From Xenophilus sp. Marseille-Q4582 (GTDB lineage Bacteria > Pseudomonadota > Gammaproteobacteria > Burkholderiales > Burkholderiaceae_C), in assembly GCF_916700565.1 (NCBI RefSeq), contig NZ_CAKAKO010000003.1, forward strand, positions 620,001 to 684,000: a stretch of DNA of 64,000 bases, in the 5' to 3' direction. The translations under genes and the position numbers were made by a program. This document shows positions 1 through 9,961 of this stretch, piece by piece; the first letter of the stretch is position 1, and each line of letters begins with the position of its first letter. The notes under the pieces were generated by a model. It saw nothing but the letters and a program-made list of their open reading frames with translations, was not told where the DNA came from and ran no database searches.

Positions 1-189
1 CACGCCGCGGTGCTGGCGCACGAACAGCCTGCAGCCCAGCTGCTGCTCCAGCGCATGGATCTGGCGGCTCACGGCCGACTGCGTGAGGCACAGCTCCTCG
101 GCCGCGAGCGTGATGCTCATGCGCCGGCCCACGGCGACGAAGCCGCGCAGCGGGTCGAGCGAGGACAGGCGCACCAGGGGCAGGGACAC
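1..189 (-). CDS. LysR-type transcriptional regulator, N-terminal part (truncated by window edge)
   Basis: Only the first 63 codons are inside the window, read from a GTG at 189. They form a typical LysR winged helix-turn-helix: an ILE/LEU-type lead (LSSLDPLRGFVAVGRR), then TLAAEELCLTQSAVSRQI and HALEQQLGCRLF, the recognition-helix and wing region of the family. The effector-binding domain lies outside the window. The gene is divergent from the MFS transporter that starts at 336. The 146 bp between them is where a LysR protein would normally bind to control itself and its divergent neighbour. That control is inferred from the layout. An alternative start further upstream is not excluded, because no strong ribosome binding site is seen. 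Confidence 0.85.
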   Translation of the reverse strand, partial: MSLPLVRLSSLDPLRGFVAVGRRMSITLAAEELCLTQSAVSRQIHALEQQLGCRLFVRQHRGV

Positions 190-335
190 GGCGCCATTGT
201 GCCGCGCGGGCGGCGCCACGCACGGGCCTTGCCATGCGCCGCATGCATGGCAGCGCGGCGCAAAGATCGCTTGAGCGCGCCCGCACCGCGGCCTCCAATG
301 CCGGCATCGCTTGCCCTTTCCTCAGGAGCCTTCCC

Positions 336-1592
336 ATGCCCTTCGCCGCCCTTCCCCGTTCCGCACCGCCCGCGCGCTGGTGGACCCAGGCCTGGGTGCT
401 GGTGCTCGCCGGCGGCCTGGTCATGGGCCTGGCGCTGGGCGCGCGCCATGTGCAGGGCCTGTTCCTGCTGCCCGTGACGCAGGAGCGCGGCTGGTCGCGC
501 GAGAGCTTCGCCTTCGCGCTGGCGGTGCAGAACCTGGTCTGGGGCCTGGCGCAGCCTTTCGCGGGCATGGTGGCCGACCGCTGGGGCGCGCGGCGCGTGG
601 TGGCCACGGGCCTGGTGCTCTATGCACTGGGCCTGCTGGGCATGAGCCAGGCCGCCACGCCGGCGGCCTTCGTGATCGCCGGCGGCCTGTGCATCGGCGT
701 CGCGCTGTCGGGCACCTCCTTCGCCGTCGTCTACGCGGCGCTGGGCCGGCTGGTGCCCGCCGAGCGCCGCGGCTGGGCGTTGGGGCTGGCCGGGGCCGTG
801 GGCGGCCTGGGTCAGTTCCTGCTCGTGCCCGGTGTGCAGGGGCTGATCGATGGATGGGGCTGGGTGGCGGCGCTGGGTTTGCTGGCGGGGGTGGCGGCGC
901 TGATGCTGCCGCTGGCCATGCCGCTGAACGACCGCAGGGCCGGCGCGCCCGCGGGTGCGCCGGCCTCGGCCCCGCCCCAGGCCTTGCGCGCCGCATTGCA
1001 TGAAGCCTTCGCGCACCGCGGCTTCTGGCTGCTGAACCTGGGCTTCCTGGCCTGCGGCTTCCAGCTGGCCTTCGTCGCCAGCCACCTGCCGGCCTGGCTG
1101 CTGGACCGTGGCTGGCGCGCGTCCGACGGCATGGCCGCGCTGGCCCTCATCGCGCTGGCCAACGTGGCGGGCACCTATGCCTTCGGCCTGCTGGGCGCGC
1201 GCTACAGCAAGAAGAAACTGCTGGCCGGCGTCTACCTGGCGCGCAGCGCGGCGATGGCGCTGTTCCTGCTGCTGCCGCTCTCCACGGCCAGCCTGTACCT
1301 GTTCGCGCTGGCCATGGGTGCGCTGTGGCTGGGCACGGTGCCTTTGACCAACGGGCTCCTGGCGCAGGTCTTCGGCGTGCGCTACCTCGCCACGCTGTTC
1401 GGCTTCGTGTTCTTCGGCCACCAGCTCGGCAGTTTCCTGGGCGTATGGCTGGGCGGGGCGGTGTTCGAGGCCACCGGCAGCTACGGCCCCGTGTGGGCCG
1501 GCGCCATCGGCCTGGGCCTGCTCGCCGCTGCCCTGCACTGGCCCATCGACGAGCGGCCCCTGCCCCGGCTGGCGCGCGAGGCCTGGGCATGA
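336..1592 (+). CDS. MFS transporter
   Basis: A 418-residue inner-membrane protein with about 12 hydrophobic segments, the usual size of the major facilitator superfamily. The loop between segments 2 and 3 has the family signature (GMVADRWGARRVV, about residues 74-86). The middle carries a hydrophilic loop rich in Ala, Pro and Arg (about 195-215), as expected between the two six-helix halves. The start at 336 is chosen because an AGGAG sits at 324-328, 7 bp upstream; an earlier in-frame ATG at 234 lacks one. It is divergent from a LysR regulator, which suggests regulated export or uptake of a small metabolite. The substrate cannot be read from the sequence. The stop codon overlaps the start of the next small gene. 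Confidence 0.9.
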   Translation: MPFAALPRSAPPARWWTQAWVLVLAGGLVMGLALGARHVQGLFLLPVTQERGWSRESFAFALAVQNLVWGLAQPFAGMVADRWGARRVVATGLVLYALGLLGMSQAATPAAFVIAGGLCIGVALSGTSFAVVYAALGRLVPAERRGWALGLAGAVGGLGQFLLVPGVQGLIDGWGWVAALGLLAGVAALMLPLAMPLNDRRAGAPAGAPASAPPQALRAALHEAFAHRGFWLLNLGFLACGFQLAFVASHLPAWLLDRGWRASDGMAALALIALANVAGTYAFGLLGARYSKKKLLAGVYLARSAAMALFLLLPLSTASLYLFALAMGALWLGTVPLTNGLLAQVFGVRYLATLFGFVFFGHQLGSFLGVWLGGAVFEATGSYGPVWAGAIGLGLLAAALHWPIDERPLPRLAREAWA

Positions 1593-1711
1593 AGCGGGCC
1601 GACTGGGTGGCGGCCGCGGGCCTGCTGCTGGCCTGCGGCGCGGCGCTGCCACTGTGGCTGGACCCGGCGCTCGCGGCCGCCGCGCTGGCGCTGCTGAGCC
1701 TGTGCGCGTGA
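1589..1711 (+). CDS. Small hydrophobic protein coupled to MFS gene
   Basis: A 40-residue reading frame whose ATG overlaps the stop of the MFS gene (ATGA at 1589-1592), the classic arrangement for translational coupling. The product starts MKRADW and is then almost entirely Ala/Leu, enough for one or two short membrane helices. No family is recognised. It could be a small accessory subunit of the transporter, or a non-functional reading frame in GC-rich DNA. The overlap and the hydrophobic composition are the only support. Confidence 0.45.
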   Translation: MKRADWVAAAGLLLACGAALPLWLDPALAAAALALLSLCA

Positions 1712-1760
1712 ACGCACGGGCAGCGGGCGCGGGGCGTCCCGCCGGCCTGGTGCGCCAAGC

Positions 1761-2825
1761 CTAGATTGCGCCCACGCTGCCGGTGATGGGCAGCACGATG
1801 CCCGTGATGTAGCTGGAACAGCAGGGCGAGGCCAGGAACACGTAGGCCGGCGCGATCTCCTCGGGCTGCGCGGCGCGCTTCAGGTCGGTCTGGCTGCCGA
1901 ACTCGGCGATCTTGTCGGCCGGCCGGTCCGCGGGATTGAGCGGCGTCCACACCGGGCCGGGCGCCACCGCGTTCACGCGGATGCCCTTGTCCAGCAGCTG
2001 GCTGGCCAGCGACTTGGTGAAGGCATGGATCGCGCCCTTGGTGGCCGAGTAGTCCAGCAGCTCGGCGCTGCCCTGCAGCCCCACCACCGAGCCCGTGTTG
2101 ATGATGGCGCCGCCCTCGGGCAGGTGCGGCACGGCCGCGCGGGCCATGTGGAAATAGCCGCCGATGTTGGTGCGCAGCGTCATGTCCCAGCGCGCGTCGT
2201 CCAGATCGGCGATCGACTGCGCATGCAGCTGGAAGGCGGCGTTGTTCACGAGGATGTGCAGGCCGCCCAGTTCGTCGCGCGTGCGCTGCACGGCGTCGCG
2301 GCAGAAGCCGGGGTCGCCCACGTCGCCGGACAGCGTGATGCAGCGGCGGCCCTCGGCCTCGACGCAGCGCTTCGTTTCCTGCGCATCCTCGTCCTCGTCG
2401 AGGTAGGTCAGCGCCACGTCGGCGCCTTCGCGCGCGAAGAGCACGGCCACCGAGCGGCCGATGCCCGAATCGCCGCCGGTGATGAGGGCCACGCGGCCTT
2501 CGAGCTTGCCGCTGCCGCGGTAGTCCTGCGCCGCGAAGCGCGGGGCGAGCTGCAGGTCGGCTTCGCTGCCGGGCTTCTTCAGGTGCTGGGCCGGCAGCGG
2601 GTTCTCGGGCTGGTCGTGGTGGCCGGCCTGCACGGCCTGGCCAGACTCGCTGCCGCCACCGCTGGCGCCGGAGGACGGCCGGGCATCGGCCGCGTCCTGC
2701 CCCTGCTGCAGCTGGCGCTGGCGCTGCGCCACCTCACGGGCGCGCTGGGCGTGGGCCTGGAAGTCGGCGGACCGAGCGGCCGGCAAGGAGGACGAAGACG
2801 AGGAAGAAGGGGAATCGCTGGGCAT
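1761..2825 (-). CDS. SDR-family oxidoreductase, stress-protein (YghA/YhdF-like) type
   Basis: A 354-residue NAD(P)-dependent short-chain dehydrogenase. The Rossmann motif TGGDSGIG is at about 116-123, NNAA near 195, the catalytic Ser near 246 and YSATK (Tyr259, Lys263). The C-terminal half ends with the SSYITGIVLPITGS type of tail. This matches the 'glucose/ribitol' SDR group that includes YhdF of Bacillus and YghA of E. coli. The first ~100 residues are unusual: a run of Ser (residues 6-13), then a Gln/Arg- and Ser/Gly-rich segment of low complexity before the PLPAQHLKKPG motif that normally opens this group. The start at 2825 has a good AGGAG upstream. The substrate is unknown. A large palindromic repeat lies just upstream, at 2925-3085. 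Confidence 0.9.
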   Translation of the reverse strand: MPSDSPSSSSSSSLPAARSADFQAHAQRAREVAQRQRQLQQGQDAADARPSSGASGGGSESGQAVQAGHHDQPENPLPAQHLKKPGSEADLQLAPRFAAQDYRGSGKLEGRVALITGGDSGIGRSVAVLFAREGADVALTYLDEDEDAQETKRCVEAEGRRCITLSGDVGDPGFCRDAVQRTRDELGGLHILVNNAAFQLHAQSIADLDDARWDMTLRTNIGGYFHMARAAVPHLPEGGAIINTGSVVGLQGSAELLDYSATKGAIHAFTKSLASQLLDKGIRVNAVAPGPVWTPLNPADRPADKIAEFGSQTDLKRAAQPEEIAPAYVFLASPCCSSYITGIVLPITGSVGAI

Positions 2826-2924
2826 GGGTCACTCCTGGCGCCGGAACCTTTCCGGCCATGGGGTGACGTTCGCGCATGCGCCGCGGCCGCCGGCGTAGGA
2901 CCCGGGCGCGCCCGACCTGTAGTC

Positions 2925-3085
2925 AGAAGGTGTGAATGAATCCGGCGTGGCCGAGCAGGCCGCGAAAACGCGACCGATCAAGGCGCAAAGCGCAGCCATA
3001 GCTCCGGCTATGGCGAGCATTTGCAACGCAGAGCGGGTGTGTTTTGGCGGAATGAGCGGGCATGCCGGGTTCGTTCACACCTTCT
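2925..3085. repeat. 161-bp imperfect palindromic intergenic element
   Basis: The outer arms 2925-2949 and 3061-3085 are inverted repeats matching at 22 of 25 positions. Similarity continues inward, and the exact centre (2996-3013) is itself a near-perfect palindrome, CCATAGCTCCGGCTATGG. The whole stretch can therefore fold into one long hairpin. It contains no convincing gene and lies between the 3' end of ygiQ and the 5' region of the SDR gene. I infer a member of a dispersed palindromic repeat family, but copies elsewhere in the genome cannot be seen from here. As RNA it could also end or stabilise the ygiQ transcript. Confidence 0.75.
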
Positions 3086-3113
3086 CAGTGCTGAAGCATG
3101 CCGTGCGCGGCCT

Positions 3114-5543
<2,430 letters not shown>

Positions 5544-5738
5544 CGTGGAGGGGAGCGGCGGGGCCGAAGCACCGGATTAGGCAGGCGCGGTCCGGACGGC
5601 GGGTGGCCCGGTTGTCTGCAACGCAAAAGAAGGCCGGGATTTTAGCGAAGGGGGCACATTCCTGCACCTTCGGGGGCATGGCCGCGCAGCGCGCGGGCCG
5701 GGAGGCCGTCGGCATGCCGGGTTCAACAATTTGCCTCA

Positions 5739-5757
5739 GTCAACCAATTTCATTGAC
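5739..5757. promoter_or_regulatory. Possible MarR-type operator
   Basis: GTCAA (5739-5743) and TTGAC (5753-5757) form an inverted repeat with 9 bp between the arms, ending 9 bp before the ATG of the MarR-GNAT gene. A MarR-domain protein often represses itself through a short palindrome over its own promoter, so this is a plausible autoregulatory site. It is short, and chance occurrence is not excluded. Confidence 0.35.
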
Positions 5758-5766
5758 AATGGCATC

Positions 5767-6726
5767 ATGAATGCCGAATCCGCTGCCGCCGTCGCGCCAG
5801 CCGTCCCTGTGGACCAGGTCAAGGCCGTGCGCCGCTTCAACCGCTTCTTCACGCGCCGTATCGGCGTGCTGGCCCCCTACCTGGGCAGCGAACTGTCGCT
5901 GACCGACGTGCGCATCCTCTATGAGTTGGCGCACCGCGAGGGCCTGAGCGCCACCCAGTTGCAGCGCGAGCTGGGACTGGACGGCGGCTACCTGAGCCGC
6001 ATCCTCAAGCGCTACGAGAAGGCGGGCTGGCTGTCGCGCACGCCGCACCCCAAGGATGCGCGGCAGAGCCTGCTGCAACTGACCGAGGCCGGCCATGCCG
6101 CCTTCGCGCCCCTGCAGCAGAAATCGCGCGAGGAGGCGGCCGCGCTGCTGGCCCCGCTCGCGCCCGCCCGGCGCGCCGAGGCCGTGCAGGCCATGGCGCG
6201 CATCGAAGCACTGCTGGAACCGGCCCCGGCCGCCGCGCCGCCCGTGCGCACCGCTGTCCTGCGCGACCCGGCGCCGGGCGACCTGGGCTGGGTGGTGCAG
6301 CAGCATGGCGAGGTCTATGCGCGCGAATACGGCTGGGACCTGCGCTTCGAGGCCCTGGTGGCCGACATCGCGGCCCAGTTCGTGAACAAGTTCGATGCCG
6401 CCTGGGAGAAATGCTGGATCGCCGAGCTCGACGGCGAGCGTGTCGGCGCCATCTTCGTGGTGCGCAAGTCGGCCACCGTGGCGCAGTTGCGCATGCTGAT
6501 CCTGGCACCGCAGGCGCGCGGCCTGGGCCTGGGCGCCCGGCTGACCGACGAGGCCCTCGCCTTCGCGCGTGCCAAGGGCTATCGCAAGATGGTGCTCTGG
6601 ACCAACAGTTGCCTGACAGCGGCGCGCGGCATCTATGCCAAGCGCGGTTTCGTACTGGACAAGTCAGAGGCCTATGAAGGCTTCGGGCAGCAACTGGTGG
6701 GAGAAACCTGGTCGCTCAAGCTGTGA
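5767..6726 (+). CDS. MarR-GNAT fusion: helix-turn-helix regulator with acetyltransferase domain
   Basis: A 319-residue two-domain protein. Residues ~10-150 are a MarR-type winged helix (VRRFNRFFTRRIGVL, then the LSATQLQRELGLDGGYLSRIL recognition region split over 60-85). Residues ~165-319 are a GNAT N-acetyltransferase, with the acetyl-CoA loop LAPQARGLGLGARL near 250-265 and KRGFVL near the end. This fusion is a known architecture in Proteobacteria; whether the acetyl group goes to a small molecule or a protein is not evident. The ATG at 5767 lacks a Shine-Dalgarno, so a leaderless transcript or the in-frame TTG at 5731 are alternatives. The gene is divergent from ygiQ, with a palindrome next to the start. 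Confidence 0.88.
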   Translation: MNAESAAAVAPAVPVDQVKAVRRFNRFFTRRIGVLAPYLGSELSLTDVRILYELAHREGLSATQLQRELGLDGGYLSRILKRYEKAGWLSRTPHPKDARQSLLQLTEAGHAAFAPLQQKSREEAAALLAPLAPARRAEAVQAMARIEALLEPAPAAAPPVRTAVLRDPAPGDLGWVVQQHGEVYAREYGWDLRFEALVADIAAQFVNKFDAAWEKCWIAELDGERVGAIFVVRKSATVAQLRMLILAPQARGLGLGARLTDEALAFARAKGYRKMVLWTNSCLTAARGIYAKRGFVLDKSEAYEGFGQQLVGETWSLKL

Positions 6727-6909
6727 GTGCGCCTCGGGGATCACGTCCCGCACCGTGATCCCCGCAGAGCGGCCTCGCTCGACAAGGCACCCGGTTCGCC
6801 CGGCACCTTCCCGCAAGGTCCGGGGCCTGCACAACGGCCATCAAGTCCGCAAGAATCGTCAGGTCGGCGCACCTAGAGTGCAGGCATCGCCCCCACACCG
6901 CAGCCCCCC

Positions 6910-7374
6910 GTGCACATCCTCTTCCAGGCGCAGGCCATCCACATCGTCGGCATCGAATTGCGCACGCGCAATGAGGAAGCCGCGCAGACCATTCCCGCCT
7001 TCTGGCAGCATTTTTTCGAGTCCGGCGCGCTGCAGCGCATTCCGCAGCGCATCGGCACCGACCTGCTGGCCGTCTACACGCATTTCGAGCATGCGGGCTG
7101 CAACAACCAGGGGCTTTACTCCCTGATCATCGGCGCGCCGGTGTCTGCCGATGCGCCGATTCCGGCCGGCATGGTGCGTGCGGTGGTGCCGGCTTCGCTC
7201 CGCGCGGTGTTTCCGGTGGCGCAGGGGCAACCCGAACAGGTGGCTGCGGCCTGGCGACAGATTTGGGCCGCGCACGACCTGCCCAAGACCTACATCGCGG
7301 ACTATGAGCGCTATGGCGCGGACGGCAGCATTGCCGTCCTCGTCGGCATCCATGAGCGCAGCGCACTGGCATGA
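6910..7374 (+). CDS. GyrI-like / AraC effector-binding domain protein
   Basis: A 154-residue protein beginning at GTG 6910 (VHILFQAQAIHIVGIELRT). The pattern of an initial strand pair, then FWQHFFESGALQRIP and a C-terminal strand with TYIADYERYG and a hydrophobic IAVLVGI, fits the stand-alone GyrI-like ligand-binding fold. In other bacteria this fold binds small drugs or dyes. The next gene is an AraC regulator whose C-terminal half is also GyrI-like, so the two may sense related ligands. Catalytic activity is not implied. A TAG-rich promoter-like CTAGAGT lies near 6881. Confidence 0.75.
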   Translation: MHILFQAQAIHIVGIELRTRNEEAAQTIPAFWQHFFESGALQRIPQRIGTDLLAVYTHFEHAGCNNQGLYSLIIGAPVSADAPIPAGMVRAVVPASLRAVFPVAQGQPEQVAAAWRQIWAAHDLPKTYIADYERYGADGSIAVLVGIHERSALA

Positions 7375-7432
7375 CGGGCCAGCCACCGCGCCCACGTCGC
7401 ATCGGGCGGCGCCTGCCAGCAGGGAATGTGTC

Positions 7433-8338
7433 GTGAGCGCCAGGCGTGGCCGGATCGACTACCACGCACGCATGGCGCGCGTGCTCGCCCATGTTCACGA
7501 ACACCTGGACGCGCCCCTGGACCTGGCCCGCCTGGCCGAGCTCGCCCACATGTCGCCCTTTCACTGGCACCGCACCTATGCCGCGCTGTACGGCGAAACC
7601 ATCGCCGCCACGGTGCGCCGACTGCGCCTGCAGCGCGCCACCGGCCATCTGGCCAACAGTGCGCTGCCGGTGGCAGACATCGCGCGCCGCTGCGGCTATC
7701 CGAACGTGCAGTCCTTTGCGCGCGCCTTTCGCGAAGGCTATGGCTGCAGCCCCAGCGCCTACCGCCGGCAAGGCGCGCACCAGCTCTTCCGCGCCGGCAC
7801 GGCCCCCGTGCTGGCGGCCGGATACACCGTCGAGGTGCGTGAAGTGGCGGTCGTTCACCTGGCCGGACTGGATCACCACGGCTCCTACATGCACGTGGGC
7901 CAAGCCTTCGAGGCCAGCTTCGCGCACCTGTCTGCCGCCCGGTTGATGCGGCCCGACACCCGATGGCTGGCGGTCTACTTCGATGACCCGGACGCGGTGC
8001 CGGAGGGCCAGTTGCATGCGCGGGCCGGGCTCTCGCTGCCGCAGCACATCGCCGCTCCCGCTTCCCTCACCCGATTTGCGCTGGGAGGCCAGCCCTGCGC
8101 GGTGCTGCGCCATCGCGGGCCGTATGCCACCATGCGCGCAGCCTACGCGTGGCTGTATGGTCGCTGGCTGGTGGAAAGCGGCCATGCCGCAGCAGATCTG
8201 CCGGTGTTCGAGGAGTACCTGAACAACCCGCGCGACACGCCCCCCGAGGCCTTGCTGACCGACATCTTCCTGCCGCTGGCCGCCCCGGCGCCCCAAGAGG
8301 AGCCGGGGAGTGCCATCGCCATCGGGCCCGGCCACTGA
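7433..8338 (+). CDS. AraC-family regulator with GyrI-like C-terminal domain
   Basis: A 301-residue regulator. The N-terminal ~110 residues hold the double helix-turn-helix of AraC/XylS (LAELAHMSPFHWHRTYAALYG and the second unit IARRCGYPNVQSFARAFREG, then CSPSAYRR). The rest is a GyrI-like effector domain ending in DIFLPL. This domain order (DNA-binding first, ligand-binding last) is that of Rob/SoxS-related regulators. The GTG at 7433 is chosen because AGGGA sits at 7421-7425, 7 bp upstream, and because the frame before it has no homologous sequence. The stand-alone GyrI-like gene lies 58 bp upstream on the same strand and may be co-transcribed. The target genes are unknown. Confidence 0.88.
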   Translation: MSARRGRIDYHARMARVLAHVHEHLDAPLDLARLAELAHMSPFHWHRTYAALYGETIAATVRRLRLQRATGHLANSALPVADIARRCGYPNVQSFARAFREGYGCSPSAYRRQGAHQLFRAGTAPVLAAGYTVEVREVAVVHLAGLDHHGSYMHVGQAFEASFAHLSAARLMRPDTRWLAVYFDDPDAVPEGQLHARAGLSLPQHIAAPASLTRFALGGQPCAVLRHRGPYATMRAAYAWLYGRWLVESGHAAADLPVFEEYLNNPRDTPPEALLTDIFLPLAAPAPQEEPGSAIAIGPGH

Positions 8339-8350
8339 AGCCGGGGAATC

Positions 8351-9862
8351 TCAGCCCAGCCGTACCGGGACGAAGATGCGCTGCTCACCGCGCTGGATCA
8401 GCAGCGCCACCGACTTGTCGGACTTGGCCACGGTTTCGCGCACCTGCGCCACATTGCTGGCCGGCACGCCGTTCACGGCCAGCAGCACGTCGCCCGGCTG
8501 GATGCCCGCCGCCGCGGCCGGCCCGCGCGCGTTCTCGATCACCAGGCCGCCCTGCGCGGCGCTGACGCCCGCCACCTCGCGCTCCTGCGGCTGCAGGGGC
8601 CGCAGCGCCAGGCCCAGCTGGCCCTTGGCCACCGGCGCGTCGGCCTGGGCCACCTGCGTCTTGTCCGAGGCATTGCCCAGCGTGGCGGTCAGCTCCTGCG
8701 CGTGGCCCTGGCGCCACACCTCGATGGCCACCTTCTTGCCCGGCAGGGTCTGGCCGATGATGGCCGGCAGGTCGCCCGATGCCACGATGGGCTGGCCGTC
8801 CACCTTGAGGATCACGTCGCCGGGCTGCAGGCCGGCCTTGTCGGCAGCGCCGCCCTTCTCCACCTGCGACACCAGCGCGCCCTCGGGCTTGTCGAGCTTG
8901 AAGGAATCGGCGAAAGCCTGGTTCACCTCCTGCACCGCCACGCCCAGCTTGGCGTGGCTGGCATGGCCGGTGGCCACGATCTGGTCCTTCACGCGCACCG
9001 CCAGGTCGATCGGGATGGCGAAGGAGACACCCTGGTAGCCACCGCTGCGGCTGTAGATCTGCGAGTTGATGCCCACCACCTCGCCGCGGCTGTTGAACAG
9101 CGGCCCGCCCGAGTTGCCCGGGTTGATGGCCACGTCGGTCTGGATGAAGGGTGTGAAGCTGTCATCGGGCAGCGAACGGCCCTTGGCGCTGACCACGCCG
9201 GCGGTCACCGTGTTCTCGAAGCCGAAGGGCGAGCCGATGGCCAGCACCCATTCGCCCACCTTCAGGTCCTTGGGATTGGCCAGCGGCACCGTGGGCAGGT
9301 TCTTCGCGTCGATCTTGAGCACGGCCACGTCGGTCTTGGCGTCGGCGCCCAGCACCTTGGCGCGGAACTCGCGCCGGTCGGTGAGCTTGACGGTCACTTC
9401 CTTGGCGCCCTGCACCACGTGCGCATTGGTCAGGATGATGCCGTCGGGGCTGATGATGAAGCCCGAACCCTGCGAGCGCGTGGGCTGCGGCTGGCCGGGC
9501 ATGCCCTGGTGCGGCCCGCGCAGGCCCGGCGCGCCGAACTGGCGGAAGAACTCGTACAGCGGGTCGCCGGGCTGCAGGCCGGGGGCGGTCTGCGCGTCGT
9601 CGCCGTCGTCATCGCTGGCGGCGGTCTTGGTGATGCCCGAGACGCTGATGTTGACCACGGCCGGGCCGCTGCGGGCCGTGATGGCGGAAAAGTCCGGCGC
9701 GCCCGCGACCGGGGCGGCAGCCGCCGCCACCGGCGCCGCGGCCGCCGCGCCGTTCACCGCGTTGGCGCTGGTGTACGCCCCCGTGGCTGCCGCGCCCAGC
9801 ACACCGGCTGCGGCCAAGGCCAGCACCAGACGGCGCGGCGTGGTGATCGATTGCGTGTTCAT
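8351..9862 (-). CDS. degP: DegP/MucD-type periplasmic serine protease
   Basis: A 503-residue Do-family endopeptidase. It has an N-terminal signal or anchor helix (about 11-35), an Ala-rich linker, a trypsin-like domain with the triad His148 (TNAHVV), Asp178 (KTDVAVL) and Ser251 (GNSGGP), and two PDZ domains (about 300-390 and 415-500). Its length matches DegP/MucD. In the periplasm such proteases degrade or refold damaged envelope proteins. The ATG at 9862 is preferred over one 30 bp upstream because AAGGAG lies just before it. The gene is downstream of a response regulator and sensor kinase on the same strand, as in CpxRA-like stress circuits, so it is probably their target or partner. The specific symbol among degP, degQ and mucD is uncertain. 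Confidence 0.93.
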   Translation of the reverse strand: MNTQSITTPRRLVLALAAAGVLGAAATGAYTSANAVNGAAAAAPVAAAAAPVAGAPDFSAITARSGPAVVNISVSGITKTAASDDDGDDAQTAPGLQPGDPLYEFFRQFGAPGLRGPHQGMPGQPQPTRSQGSGFIISPDGIILTNAHVVQGAKEVTVKLTDRREFRAKVLGADAKTDVAVLKIDAKNLPTVPLANPKDLKVGEWVLAIGSPFGFENTVTAGVVSAKGRSLPDDSFTPFIQTDVAINPGNSGGPLFNSRGEVVGINSQIYSRSGGYQGVSFAIPIDLAVRVKDQIVATGHASHAKLGVAVQEVNQAFADSFKLDKPEGALVSQVEKGGAADKAGLQPGDVILKVDGQPIVASGDLPAIIGQTLPGKKVAIEVWRQGHAQELTATLGNASDKTQVAQADAPVAKGQLGLALRPLQPQEREVAGVSAAQGGLVIENARGPAAAAGIQPGDVLLAVNGVPASNVAQVRETVAKSDKSVALLIQRGEQRIFVPVRLG

Positions 9863-9961
9863 CCGAGACTCCTTGTGCTCTGGGCGGCCCATCCGCCCTT
9901 TGTTGCCAAGGAATGTCGGCGCGAGTGCTTAGGCCTGCCTTAAGCCGTCCTGGCGGCGCGT

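Noticed and set aside
117-1652. 511-codon minus-strand frame over the MFS gene
   Set aside because: It has Gln/Arg/Ala-rich composition without domains. The MFS frame on the plus strand has 12 helices, a signature loop and an AGGAG.
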